Translations under genes and position numbers: made by a program | In this document: in pieces, positions 53,064-64,000 of the stretch | How the letters are laid out: every line of letters starts with the position of its first letter | How positions within the stretch are numbered: the first letter of the stretch is position 1 | Source of the DNA: Erythrocercus mccallii | Taxonomy: Eukaryota > Chordata > Aves > Passeriformes > Dicruridae | DNA length: 64,000 nucleotides | Assembly (NCBI GenBank): GCA_013397435.1 | Contig: VZRG01000293.1 | Span: forward strand, 372,001 to 436,000 | Reading direction: 5' to 3' | The notes under the pieces: generated by a model | The model's database searches: none | What the model was told of the DNA's origin: nothing | Seen by the model: the letters and a program-made list of their open reading frames with translations, nothing else

Positions 53064-56000
53064 TGTTGTTTATTTGAAGGTTGGTTGTTGGGGGGAGCAG
53101 AGTGTTTAGCATTAAACCATCTGAAAAAATGTGAAAAAGCTCCAAGCTCTGGGATGACTCTCTTCAGAAGTTCTGAAGGAAATAGGGCTTCAGGACTTCT
53201 TTAGCAGCAGGGGTAGCTCAGGTCTTTCCTTTCCCCCTTCCCTGCTAGCCCTGAGCTCCTGCCCACCCACCCTCTTGCTGCTGCCTTCCAGTTGTGCCAA
53301 ATCAACCATTTGTGGAGCTCCTCCATAAAGCTGAACAGTGAATTAATTGCTTGGTGTTTTAAAAAAGACAGCAGAGATTCTTTGACTTGCATGAATCTGG
53401 CTACAATGTGCTACATCAGGGAAAACAAGTGGTGGGAAGCAGGAAGAACAAGCACAGGAACTGCTCAAGAGAAAAAGAACTGCCAAGAAAAGGTTCCTCA
53501 GTATCACTGCCTCCAAGACCATGATTTAACCTAATTAATTAACTGGAAAATTTGAGAGAAAGAGTAATTGGCATTTGAGAAAGGGAAGACAAAACCATGG
53601 AACAGGGAAGGATGTTAACAGGAATGTGGATAACAGCTCATCAGCATCTACAGAACAGAGAACAACACTGTAAACAGAAAGCTCTGAAAATTTTTCAGGG
53701 ACTGATTGACAAGCAAATATGTTCACTCAACTGAATTACAGATTAAATATGCAGAAAAGCCATATCTTCTAACTTGTGACTTCAAGTAATTTCAAAGCTG
53801 TGGAGCTCCACAAACTTGAACTTTAAATCCATACATCATCCTCTGCACCAGTCACATGAAGTTTGAATAGCAAAATAAATCTACTATACATGTAAAATTT
53901 AAACTGTTATTAAGGTGATGATCTTAGTGAAGTATAAAGAGTTTTTGAATAATTTTCTCAACACACAAGTTTTCTGAGTCATGATATCATAAATGGCATA
54001 AAGACTCTGATAGAATGAATTTTGTAAATCTCATTTTGTGAAACACAAGTAATATAAGTTTTTAGGAAAATTATTCATAAAATCATGACCATCTCAGAAA
54101 AGAACTTTGAAAAGAAGGGACTTTATCACCCCAATTACAGTAGAATAACAATTCAGCCATCTCCACACCTATATGTAATTGCAATGCTATAATTACAAAT
54201 CTAGGATCAAAACATCAAATTAGTCAGAAAATTCCTCAGAGACAACACACAGCACAAAAAGGCAGGATTAATGCCTTAAGAGCAATGGCAAGCAGCACCA
54301 AAAATATCTACTCAATATACCCAAAGCAACCTATTCCCCTAGGTTTCACTGCTTGTCACTAGATGAAACAAGTTATTTCAGTAAGCTCTTTCTCTCCTCC
54401 CTCTCCACAGATGGAGTAGTTTTACATTTTAGATTAGATGGGTTGGAAAAAATAAGTTGGGTCACTATAAGACCTCACAGAAACAGGCAAAATGGCAAGG
54501 TATAGACATCACCAAGTCCAGTAACAAAGTTTAGGAAAGATGCATCATCCTGAAGCAGGAAAAAGGAACTAGTGTGTTTGGGCATGAGCCCAGCTTTGCC
54601 TATAAATAGGCCCAAATCCACTACCTAGGGAATGTCACAAGATTAAAACTTTGAAATCTGTAGATACCTAGGCACTACAGGATTGTGTATTTCTCCCACC
54701 AACCTCAGCAGTGTTTTATACGCCTGCACTCTGATAGCTGCAATGCAGACACAATACATTAAATACTGAACATTCCTCCAGGATCATTTATAAATATCCT
54801 AAGAGAGCAAAGTGGGACTTGATATAAAGTAACCAAAATTAACAGGCACATTCAGGGGATTTTCACAACTTAAAATAGCAGAATTTTTTTATAAATATTG
54901 CAGGAAAAGGTCTATTGTCACTACTATTTAACAGTGTTTATAGATTCACTTTGGCCTGAGTTGACCACATAGAATCTGACTCCTGGCAAAACAAAAATAT
55001 CCTTGATTTACTCTATTTATTTCTTTTCAGCCATAGTTTTAAGTCATGATAAACACAGAGACAAGAAAAAGGGTGGCCAAGTAAAATATGGCCTCAAATA
55101 CCACCCCATTTAAATTCTCTTTTCTCTACACAAGCAGTACTCAGAGGTACAGTCAAAATACCTCTCTTTGGGGACAGAGATGAAAATTCCTTCTTTGCTG
55201 GGTTTCCAAAAGAGATGTTCTAAGGGTCATTCTAGTTTGAACTGCATAAAGCTGGGATTCACACTCACACTGAAGATCATTAAAAACACTTTTGATTGCT
55301 TTTATAATGTATGGTGACAAGCCTAACTCCATTAACCTACTGAGGCTTAAAATTATTATTGTGTTCACTCTCCTCATCACTGAAGGATAATAAAGATGTC
55401 ACAGTATATTGTTTAAAGAAAGTTACCATTAAATAGACAAAGAAAGAGGTAATTGATACTGGTACAAGGTTTCAAATGTATCCTGTCTATACTTATGAAA
55501 GCTTTCAAGAGATGTTTGTATTTTAAAACAGAAAACTTCACAGATTCATGCTACACACTTGCAAAGATGAAATAAGAAGTGCAGCCTTAAGCTTTTCTAC
55601 AGAGGAACATCATCCACCTGGGGCAGAGCCTGAACACAAGGCAAGCAGAACAGAGAACTTGCTTGCAGGGAAAAAAACAAAACAAAACACTTGTAAGGAG
55701 TAGAAGGGAAGCAGTTTGCAAGCAATGGGGAGAGAAACTACACTATCACCCAGCTCCTCTCTCCTGCAAAGGCGAGTCAGGACTCTGAGGTGCTTAGATC
55801 CTCACACCTTGCTTGCAGGTCAGCATTAACTCTGTTATCCAGCAGGAGTATATGTTGCTATTGTTATATAGCAACTCCTGTTGTACAACTGCTTCATTTT
55901 GGTACTTCCCTCTTTTATACTAACACTGAAATCCTTTTTGCATTATTTTCTCCTTCCAGCACTGTGCCCTGCTGGCCAGTTTCTATTTGTCACTCACATG

Positions 56001-56345
56001 AAGGAAAACAGCTTCAGTACAGCCTTTTCCTTTCTCTCTATTACACATGACCTTAATAGACATCTGAAGACTCAAAAACATGCAGCACTCAAATCAGACT
56101 ACAAACAATATGCGCCAGCAAGTACTTCATTTCTACAGGGCTGCTGTTTTGTCGTTTGCTTGTTGTTTGGTTTTTGGAGAGGTTTTTTATTATTATTTTT
56201 TTCTGTAGAGAGTATGCACCATAAAAATGAAGGCCTGAGAGAAATTAGAGGTAGAAATCATTGACAGTCTTCTTCCTAAGCCTGTAAGAATTTTCACCCC
56301 CAAGACAGCCAATTAAATAATAAAAGACAAAATCACTTGTCTTCA

Positions 56346-56438
56346 TATAAAACAAGTTAAAAATAAAACAAACAAGAAAGAAACAACCAACAAAACCCCA
56401 AATAAACAAAATAAATCACATAAAAATCAAAACCAAAG
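56346..56438. repeat. A-rich low-complexity tract
   Basis: The plus strand is almost entirely A with scattered C (AAATAAAACAAACAAG-type words). It might be a decayed poly(A)-like or simple-repeat tract; no retroposed gene is visible beside it. Confidence 0.75.
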
Positions 56439-59400
56439 TGTTCTGCAAGTATTTCTAGATCCCCCCCACCAAGTGGAGGTGCCCACCTCACTGCCTGCCT
56501 CAATGCAAAAATATACACTTGTGGACAGGATGGAAAACAGGTGAACATCTCTCCCTAATAAAAATAAATAAGCAGCATATTTAAACAGAGAGGGCTGCAG
56601 GACTGTTAAACTAGCAACAGTTTAGAGCAGCTTAATAAGCAGCATTTTAAATAGCATCTAGACATGCCATATCTGGTATGTGTAGTTTTAGCTAAGAGTG
56701 AGTCACTTCTGTATGCTTGGATGCAATGAACTTGAATTTGGCCACGCCAATTAAAGCTCAGCATTTGAAGCTACTGAACTAAAAATGTATTTTGAAATCT
56801 CTCCTTCTAAATATTCTTCACTTCCAGGAGGTGGGGGGAGTACGAGCACCAAATGCAGTCATTGGAAATCAGCTGAGTCATGAGCTAGAATAAGAAAAAG
56901 GCTATCTCCAAAAGAATACAGCTATTTATTAAATTCAATTCAACCAAAAGCCAGGAGAAATTAAGAAAATATGCAGAAAAAAAAAATTTTTATCTTTCAT
57001 TTACATAGAAAGCAGCAAAGCTACAAATAACTTTCCAAGAATAAAAGGAAATGTAAATAATTGTGGAACTTAATTGTGTTATGATGTCCAAGTATAACTT
57101 AATACCTCTAGTTATCAAATCTAAATAATAAGCATGGAATTCCAATGGACTTAAAACAGAAAGGTCAGACAAATGTCTCCGATAGCAAATCTATGCCAAT
57201 AATAGAAACCACAGATTTTTAAAAAGATATTGTGAAACTGGAGTAATTTGACCAGATTTAGATGGAAGAGCAAAACTTCTGCCCTTTTCCTTTTTTTCTT
57301 TTTTTCATGGCCAAATTTCTGCTGCAACTAGACATAAACAGTAGCCAGAAGAATACTAGCTTTAAAGTGAATCATTGTATTATTACTGAACCATTTCTGT
57401 AAATTTTGCCGTATATACATTTGCAACAAACACAGAAGCAAAAGAAAGGAAAGATGATACAAATCATGCCGTGTCTCCATCATGAATCCTGTCACTTCAA
57501 GACTCGAGTAGATGAATAAACATTTTCTTTACAAAAGGAATGAGAGGCAGTGCCTGGTGGCCTAGCACAGCTGCAGTGCTAGCACAGAACAGCTGGTTGC
57601 ATAAGCCACAGCCCTGGCCTGTCACACGTGTTCTGCTGGAATTAGAAACAGCAGAGGTCAGGGGTTAAGAGTGAAGTTTACATGACACACCAACTACCCC
57701 GAGCATTACTGGAATTTGCTGGTGAACTCTCACTCAAGGGAAGAATTTGTCAGGGAGGTTTTCAGCAGTGGAACAATGGATGGGAGTTCTCAAGCCCTCA
57801 ATTTGTAACACACTGTCCTGGCAGTGAGCAGGCTGGAGAATAAGAGACAATGTTTAATCAAGCAAAAGTTTCACAGAACATTTCTGTGGTTTCTGTTTTT
57901 AATTTGATCAGTGCAGCCCACACTAACATACTCTTTCTAAATTGAAATGCAGTGTTGTGTGCATAACCACCATGAGAGCAGTGAGACATCCACTGCTTCC
58001 TTCCTCTACATTTCATGTTCAAGCTTCTCTCAAACTGCTCATCATCCCACATGGAAAAACAATGTCTACTCTGATTTCTTTTCCCAACCCTCTGCCACTT
58101 TCCACAGTCAGGGGGTTTGTACTTCCCTCTCAGCAGGCAGGAGACTACAAAAAAGTCCATAATCTCATGTGGAACACAGGTTATATTTTAAGTTTAAAGT
58201 CACTATATTTTAATGCAATGGAGCTTCACCAGTTTCCACACCCAAAACTTTTGTGCCATTTAGCAGAGCTTTTCTGCACGTAAGGAGTCTCAAGATCTGC
58301 TAATTTATTCTTGGAAAGACATTGAAGTCTCCTGTTTAGTGTTTGATTTATCTGCTTTACCAAAGGACAGTTGCAGGAAGGTAAGAAGTTACTCACTTCA
58401 GAGGCTTTACCAGCAATATCAACACTGCGGCCCTTGAAGAGCTCATGCCAAGACAACTCCTCCAGTCTAGACCCTCTTGGTCACCTGGGGGAGAACAAGG
58501 ACCTCCCCACTGCTGGGAACTTCCAGCACTATCCTGCTGCAAGGTGTCATTGCCAATACCACAAACCAATGCTCATTCCTCACAACATCCTTGCTGCCAC
58601 TGCTGTCTCATGCCCCTTGTTACACCACAAGTGAATATCCATAATTTCTGGATACCTATCTGACCTTCTGACTCTTTCATTTCAAAGGGAGAATAAAGGG
58701 GAATGAGAGGTATTGTTTAAAAATCAGCCCTATAATGTGGATCTTAATGGAAGTTATTGGAACATCATTCATACAGTCACATCATCCTCAGAAAAAGAGC
58801 CCTGCATTCCAGCCTTCCTCATTCATTGTCATAAATGGGTAATTGGCATCATTAACATTCTTCCCAGCTAGAAAGAATGCCCTCCTACATTGCAGGTAAA
58901 ATAATACATTGTTCAGAGATGCCTGTTCTTCCACAGATATTCAATGGCAACTTAAATTTTCTATTTATTCCTTTTATGCAGTAGTACTTAAATAAAGTAT
59001 TCCTTGTATTCTTAAGGAAGCTAAAATATATCATTCAAAGAACAAATCCTGCAACAACTATAAACCAGCAATGACTATTTTGGCATTTCAGCATGACTAT
59101 ATCATATCCATTCCTATGACTGGGAAAAACAAAACTATAACTACTAAAAGAAACTCACTGTATGCAACTGTACCCACAAACCCCTTTTAAACAGAGAGCA
59201 TACAATTGAAACTAACACCAAGTGACAGAAACTTAGTTTTTTGGTATGGAAGTTTATGCAGACTGTGATTTGTATGTCTATTTATATGAAAAGCCAGCTC
59301 TCTTTGTATAATTAGAACAGTTCTCAAGGCAGAAAGAATATAATAGGCAGTAATGACTTTGAAGGGAGAAAGCCTCTCTGGAGTTAGCACTACATCACAG

Positions 59401-59938
59401 CCAAAGCACGTTGCATAAGGAGAGTTCTCAACACAAGAGACAAAAGCAATCTGGGGGAGGAGCAGCATTCAGCTGCAGACATTTTTCCTACTCCTTGGCT
59501 GTGAACATGAATGGCTGGAAAACTGACAAGTTTTCACAGGCATGACTGAGCTCAGTCTTGACTCAGAATTAAATGGGACATAAGGCTTTGGCTGGCCAAG
59601 ATCACTAAGCATGAACAAAAATTAAAACTAAAATTACCTTCACTATTTGTATCAGTGTAAGAAAAAAAAAAAGCCCCAAAGCAATTGGGAATGGCATTGT
59701 CTATTGCTTGGCAGGAATCCATCATTACTGTGGGCTAATGAGAACTGAAGAGAAAGAAAATTAACCTGAGTGTTGTTACAACTTGGACAATAAAAAGTAA
59801 TAATTTTTTTTTCCCAAATTGAAAAATAAGTTAATTTTTTTTACACCTATGATTACCATAGATTATGGCTTAATTTTTATAAGCTAACATGATCACACTT
59901 TGCGTATTTCATACTTCATCTGCACTTTGTATTTCCAG

Positions 59939-60168
59939 CTCCTCCAAGTGCCCTGCTGGGGGGCACAGAGCCTCTGCCTATCTTCACTGGGCTGCTGAAT
60001 CAATCAGGGTCCATGGTAGAGCTAAACCAAGGGTTTCCACGTTAATGACACTGCCCCACAGCAACATTGAGGTGAGGCAGTTATTACTGCAGTTCTGCCT
60101 TCCAGACAGTGAAGAGATCACCAGAGTCCCATGACGGTGCTGGCAGCTCTCACCCAGAGCCCCTGCAG
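59939..60168 (+). other. Candidate internal exon, probably noncoding
   Basis: A GC-richer 230-bp block sits between a good 3' splice-site lookalike (pyrimidine-rich TTTGTATTTCCAG ending at 59938) and a near-perfect 5' splice site (CAG|GTAAGTAC, exon end 60168). An alternative donor, GAG|GTGAGG, falls at 60071/60072. In one frame the block is open from the acceptor up to a TGA at 60132-60134; the other two frames are stopped earlier, so the full block cannot be an internal coding exon, though the shorter version could be. A long noncoding RNA or 5' untranslated exon would fit. The paired strong sites at exon-like spacing are seen in the sequence; transcription is inferred. Confidence 0.35.
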
Positions 60169-61589
60169 GTAAGTACTCAGGGCAGGGGGCCAGAGGTAAC
60201 TGAGCACTACCTACACGCCCCATCTAGAACTGTGCAGGTCAGAGCTGCTGCCTTCACACTTAATGACTTCATAAAGCTATGAAGTCAGATTAAACTGAAC
60301 TTTTCCATTTGCTCATATCGGAAAATAAAAGGCTTTGTAGTACTTTGTACTTCTTAGAAATGAGGCTGAGCTGACAGGCTTACTGGCACTCATGACACTT
60401 GAAACCATGCTGACTGGACAAAAAACCTGATGAGCAAGTTCCCTGGTGGAGTCTCCAAACATGGTTATCTCTTTACAATCAAACAGAAAACTGCACTGCA
60501 GCCACACTTAAAAAATACAAGCTGAAAGGAAAATTCAAACTTATGAAGTTCTCAATTTCTCTTAAAAAACCTCTAAAAATCTGTGTCCATTTATATCATT
60601 TGTCTTACAAAATTATCACTTACCACCCCCCTATTGCAGCCAATACAATCTAGCAATTTACTGAAAAGTATATATAAAATAACTTCAGCCCACTCAGCAT
60701 TAACTGACACAAAACCAAACGCTCAAAATAATTGCTGCTATCTTAGGTTTCAATCTTGCAAAAAAATTAAGTGGATGAATAATTCTGCATCCAAGATTAT
60801 CCCCATTGACTTCAAAATATGCAGAGACAGCTTTAATATCAAATTCCACCTATATGTAAATTCCATACACATGAGGAGATTCTACAAACACAGAGTAACA
60901 AACATTGGTTTAGAGGAATACAGATTGTACATAAAATAGACACAGGGAAAAAATACTATCTAAATTTGCAGGTCTAAAAGTTATAATGTCTACACAGAAA
61001 CATAGTCCTTGAACCAGTAAGAGGAAAGCATCGTTAGGAAATGGGGAATCAGAATTAATTAAAATGACCTGCTAGTAAAACTGCAGAATTATGAGCAACT
61101 TCTTGGTTAAATTCGGACTAGTGATGAAAGATGGGAAAGATTATGGAAACCTAAAAGTTTAAAACCAAATTGCAGATAAAAAAGGGATTGAATAACAGGA
61201 AAGTCATGGTGGAGAGCAAACAGGTAAAAAACCCTCATAGTATACTGATTAACTTTCATCAAATATTAGCATTCTTTTTTGAAGACTGCTCATAAGATAT
61301 ATGACTTCTTTTCCCTGATTATTTGGCTTCATATTCTCCACCACACATACGCCGCTGTGCACCAAAACAACTCCCAAAATATGCAAAAAGAAGGTTCAGT
61401 ATCACTTTGATCTTACCATCTTTGACAGCACCAGGTTTTTGTAAAGCTGTTTAAAAATCTTAAGTTTATAGAAACAAAAGTGTTACTCCAAAAGCTGCTG
61501 CCCTATGAGACCACAGCAGTCATGGAACACAGTGGCAAGACCACTGGAAATGCTCAGTGTTGTATAAAAAGTACAGCAAATCACAATGG
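60169..61589. other. Unique AT-rich noncoding sequence
   Basis: No gene or repeat is recognised. The 118-codon frame at 60583-60939 (+) is Lys, Ile, Asn and Ser rich as expected for AT-rich DNA and has no domain. Confidence 0.5.
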
Positions 61590-62040
61590 TGTGTGTGGCT
61601 GTGGTTTGGATAGGTGATCAGAAGAGTGTTGATGATGACAGGAGGGTTTCAGCTGTTGCTGGTCCATGCTAGCACAGCATCAAGGCCTTTTCCATTTATC
61701 ATGATCCCAGCAAGCAAGGAGCCTTGGGTGCAGGAAAAGCTGGGAAGGGGCACAGCCAGGACAGCTGACCTCAGCTGACCACAGGGATGTTCCACACCAC
61801 ACCACGTCATGCTCAGCATTTGGAGGTGGTGGAAGAAGAGGGTGATGCTTGGAAGTACAATCCTAGGATTGCCAAGCAACCATTGCATATGGTGAAGCTC
61901 AGCTTCACTGAAAATGGCTAAATATCTGCCTTTCCAGGGGAAGCAGACAATGAATTCCTTATTTTACTTTGTTGTACATTTAGCTTTTGCTTTACCTAAT
62001 GAACTGCCTTTATCTAATCCCTGGAGTGTTCTCACATGTA
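61590..62040 (+). mobile_element. Solo LTR of an avian endogenous retrovirus (ERVL-like), degenerate
   Basis: Several blocks in order match a long terminal repeat common in bird genomes: a GTGTTGATGATGAC region (61626-61639), ATCAAGGCCTTTTCC (61679-61693), GCTGGGAAGGGGCACAGCCA (61739-61758), the GACAGCTGACC block followed by GGGATGTTCCACACCA (61760-61799), a CACGTCATGCTCAGCA block (61803-61818), and near the end GCTTTTGCTTTACCTAATGA (61983-62002) with CTTTATCTAATCC and GTTCTCAC. In intact relatives the CACGTCATGCTCAG block lies just before a TATA box and the CTATTAAACTG block is near the polyadenylation signal; here both are altered. No primer-binding site, internal genes or second LTR are visible, so this is a solo LTR left by recombination. 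Ends are approximate and no target-site duplication was found. Confidence 0.82.
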
Positions 62041-63216
62041 TGACATGGTTCAGATGGCTCTGTAGTCATTGCAGAGCTTCTAGCTCAGGTACCCAATCAG
62101 GGAAATCAGAGGTGGATAATGCCAGTGAATTGCTATCACACAATTCCGTTCTCACTGCCAGTGTAGGGTATTTTTTTTGATGTAGATGACAGGATCCCTT
62201 CCCATCTCATTTATATTCTTTCAACTGCTCCCATTGCCCTCAGGAATCTCTTGTGCAATAGTCTAATCTCACTGAGCTAAACTGAAATGTAGACTATTCT
62301 CCCTTCCTAGGGAACAAGAACAAGGTACAATTTCCCTTTCATTTGGTGCTATACTCAGACCTCAAGTTATAACACACAAAATTCAGCAGGATACCTATGA
62401 AAGTACTGAAAGAGCCCAGTGAGCACTGGAGAGAGGTTTGGCTCCAGTCTTGCTTCTCAAGAAGGGCAGCTGAAACAGCACAGAAGTTAAATATCACTGA
62501 CATGTACATCACTATATCCCTAACAAGTAGAAAAGACACTTGTGACTGTTTTGGAACTAGCGCTTCCTGAATTTTTCCTGGAGTAATTGCAACTTGCTCA
62601 GTGTTTTCTCTAACAAAACCAAAAAACATGAAAAAACCCCACCACAGCAAAAAAAAAAATTATTTCTTTGCATTACTGAAAAATCAAAGTTATTAGAAAC
62701 ACAAATTAAATTAGCTGTAGCACATGAATAGTACACACAATCATTCTAGTTCCTCATATGACAAGGCTGTTACTCTTAACATTTTAAGCTGCCTTCATAA
62801 GCTTTAGGTCCAAAATTTCCATCCACTTCCACTGGCTCTTAATCTGACCCCAAGTCTGTAAGATCTTATTAGCTCTGCAGCTTCTACTTGTCCCTTTTCT
62901 TTATTCTAACCACAAGAATGAAACCATGAAAAATTTTCAGAGACCTTTTACAGAGGCAATTAAACATTTCTTAGGATCTTTTGAAAAGCTGGCAAATTAT
63001 CTCCATCAGCCTCTATTGACAGATGAGCCTTTGCCTCTGAATAACTGGTAAATGCTCTTCACTTCCATGCCAGCACATCCAAACTGACACCCTGTATCCC
63101 CTTGCTCTGAGAACAGTTGGGTTCATGACAGAGAGGTCAGTGCATGGGGCAAATATTAATAAATAATAGAAGATGTTTAAATCTTACTGCTTCGAGATTA
63201 TTATTTAAATGTAAGC
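62041..63216. other. Unique AT-rich noncoding sequence
   Basis: An A11 tract lies at 62649-62659. The 103-codon minus-strand frame at 62339-62650 has no recognisable domain and is not called. Nothing else is seen. Confidence 0.5.
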
Positions 63217-63573
63217 TCAAACCTCTGAATCTAAGAGAGAATATCCCAGTTTTGGATAATAGCTAATGTTATGTTGTTTTTGTTTAAGCTTTTGGTTCAT
63301 AAGAGAAATTTCACTTCCTTCTCCCTCCCTATTAAGAAAACAGACCTTATATAGATCCAACTGTTTACCCAATAATTTACCACTTTTCCCAATATTTTCA
63401 ACAGCATCTTTTAGCTGATCAGAGCCAAGGCCAATATCCAAACATAGAATCCATTCTCCGTTCTCCAGTACAGCAAAAGGCCAAAATGACATTTCACAAA
63501 CTGCAAGTTTTTTAAGTAGGCATCCATCAAAAATGCATTTTGCCTCAGTACCTTGGCCTTGAAAACTCCCCAT
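63217..63573 (-). CDS. Candidate coding exon in an open frame (unidentified)
   Basis: A 118-codon minus-strand frame runs from an ATG at 63573 to 63217. Residues about 26-76 look more protein-like than other frames here: CEMSFWPFAVLENGEWILCL followed by an amphipathic stretch (SDQLKDAVENIGKSGKLLGK), with two tryptophans and few low-complexity residues. A donor-like AAG|GTCTGT falls right after Lys76 (exon end 63346), and an acceptor-like TTGCAG ends at 63501, which would define an exon of 155 bp (63346-63500). A further acceptor-like AAACAG lies just upstream of the ATG. After residue 76 the sequence becomes Lys/Gln/Ser rich, as expected for intron. The splice sites are of medium quality and no protein family was recognised. 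It could be a real exon, an old pseudogene fragment or chance. Confidence 0.25.
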   Translation of the reverse strand: MGSFQGQGTEAKCIFDGCLLKKLAVCEMSFWPFAVLENGEWILCLDIGLGSDQLKDAVENIGKSGKLLGKQLDLYKVCFLNREGEGSEISLMNQKLKQKQHNISYYPKLGYSLLDSEV

Positions 63574-64000
63574 TTTCCAATTTCTTACATGCTGTTTAAT
63601 GTTATGCAGTGTCAGTCACACCACATTGTGTCATTTGATATAGCAGGTCAGCAGGAGCCACCATGTTCAGAGGCATCTGATATTTTGCCAAATCATTTGG
63701 CACATCTCACATTCTCATCCATTTGAATTACTTGTAGATCACTTCAAAAGAGGGACATAATTACTGGCAATCATTCAGAAAATGGCAGACAGTCTGAGTG
63801 ATTGCTGGACTTTTCCTCCATCTAAAAATTGCAAGACAGACAGATTTCCCTGAAACAATGTAACTGCATGTCAGATTAATACCTATGCAATTCTTACATT
63901 TACTGTTTTGGGGAAATGTTTTACAGTTCTTCCTTACAGTGAATAGTACTTCATTCTACAGCTCCCCTGAAGGCAGTTCAGAATCCGTGTTATTAAGAAT
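63574..64000. other. Unique noncoding sequence to the window end
   Basis: No gene, repeat or strong site is recognised. If the candidate exon at 63346-63573 is real, this would be its upstream intron or 5' flank. Confidence 0.45.

Larger units (their letters stand above)
52361..59938. other. Unique AT-rich noncoding sequence
   Basis: No gene is supported. An orphan 3' splice-site lookalike with a long pyrimidine tract ends at 54410, but the next codons include an immediate stop in one frame and no strong donor follows. GC-richer patches lie at about 57540-57850 and 58430-58640. A G-quadruplex motif and an A-rich tract are listed separately. Confidence 0.5.

Noticed and set aside
54386..54410. 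Strong pyrimidine tract with CACAG acceptor
   Set aside because: No matching donor of quality and no open frame; isolated acceptor-like sequences are common.
60310..60480. Possible CR1-like words (GCTGACAGGCTTACTGGC, CCATGCTGACTGG)
   Set aside because: The words are in the wrong order for a CR1 and the rest does not align.
61649..61888. 79-codon minus-strand frame
   Set aside because: It lies inside the solo LTR, which is noncoding and in the opposite orientation.
1..64000. tRNA genes, rRNA, CRISPR arrays, bacterial operons or Shine-Dalgarno-led genes
   Set aside because: None seen; sequence texture and repeats are vertebrate, so prokaryotic features are not expected.

Overview
The window reads as vertebrate, most likely avian, nuclear DNA. 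The main evidence is its repeats. There is a degenerate CR1 LINE reverse-transcriptase fragment (about 2578-3505, minus strand). There is a 5'-truncated CR1 3' tail (about 11719-11903, plus strand) and a weaker CR1 tail remnant (about 25285-25358). There is a solo long terminal repeat of the type abundant in bird genomes (about 61590-62040), and a relic of a tRNA-derived, MIR-like SINE (about 29565-29645). Interspersed repeats are few, the base composition is AT-rich, and CpG is strongly depleted; all three fit an avian intergenic region or a very long intron. The species and chromosome cannot be named from the sequence.

No complete protein-coding gene is visible. The longest open frames are about 100-150 codons, overlap on both strands, and lack recognisable domains. 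That is what stop-poor noncoding DNA gives by chance. Three places look somewhat exon-like because an open frame or a GC-richer block coincides with splice-site-like sequence: 36359-36543 (+), 59939-60168 (+, a good acceptor and a near-perfect donor) and 63346-63573 (-). They are proposed as candidates only. The 59939-60168 block looks more like a noncoding or alternative exon than a coding one.

Layout: 1-2577 is unique AT-rich sequence; 2578-3505 is the CR1 body; 3506-11718 is unique sequence with a possible homeodomain/POU-site element near 7580 and an exact 27-bp tandem duplication at 9362; 11719-11903 is the CR1 tail; 11904-20216 is unique sequence with a probable regulatory block near 18340-18680; 20217-20254 is a perfect 38-bp microsatellite palindrome; 21320-22000 is a CpG-retaining block; 22011-45589 is mostly featureless apart from the SINE relic, one exon candidate and low-complexity tracts; 45590-45850 carries three identical octamer motifs and an OTX-type site; 45851-59938 is unique sequence with an octamer palindrome, a G-quadruplex motif and an A-rich tract; 59939-64000 holds two exon candidates and the solo LTR.

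The simplest overall reading is a gene desert or giant intron containing scattered candidate conserved noncoding elements. Conservation cannot be measured here; those calls rest on motif content, CpG retention and absence of repeats. I found no evidence of a new biological system in the sense of a gene cassette or array.
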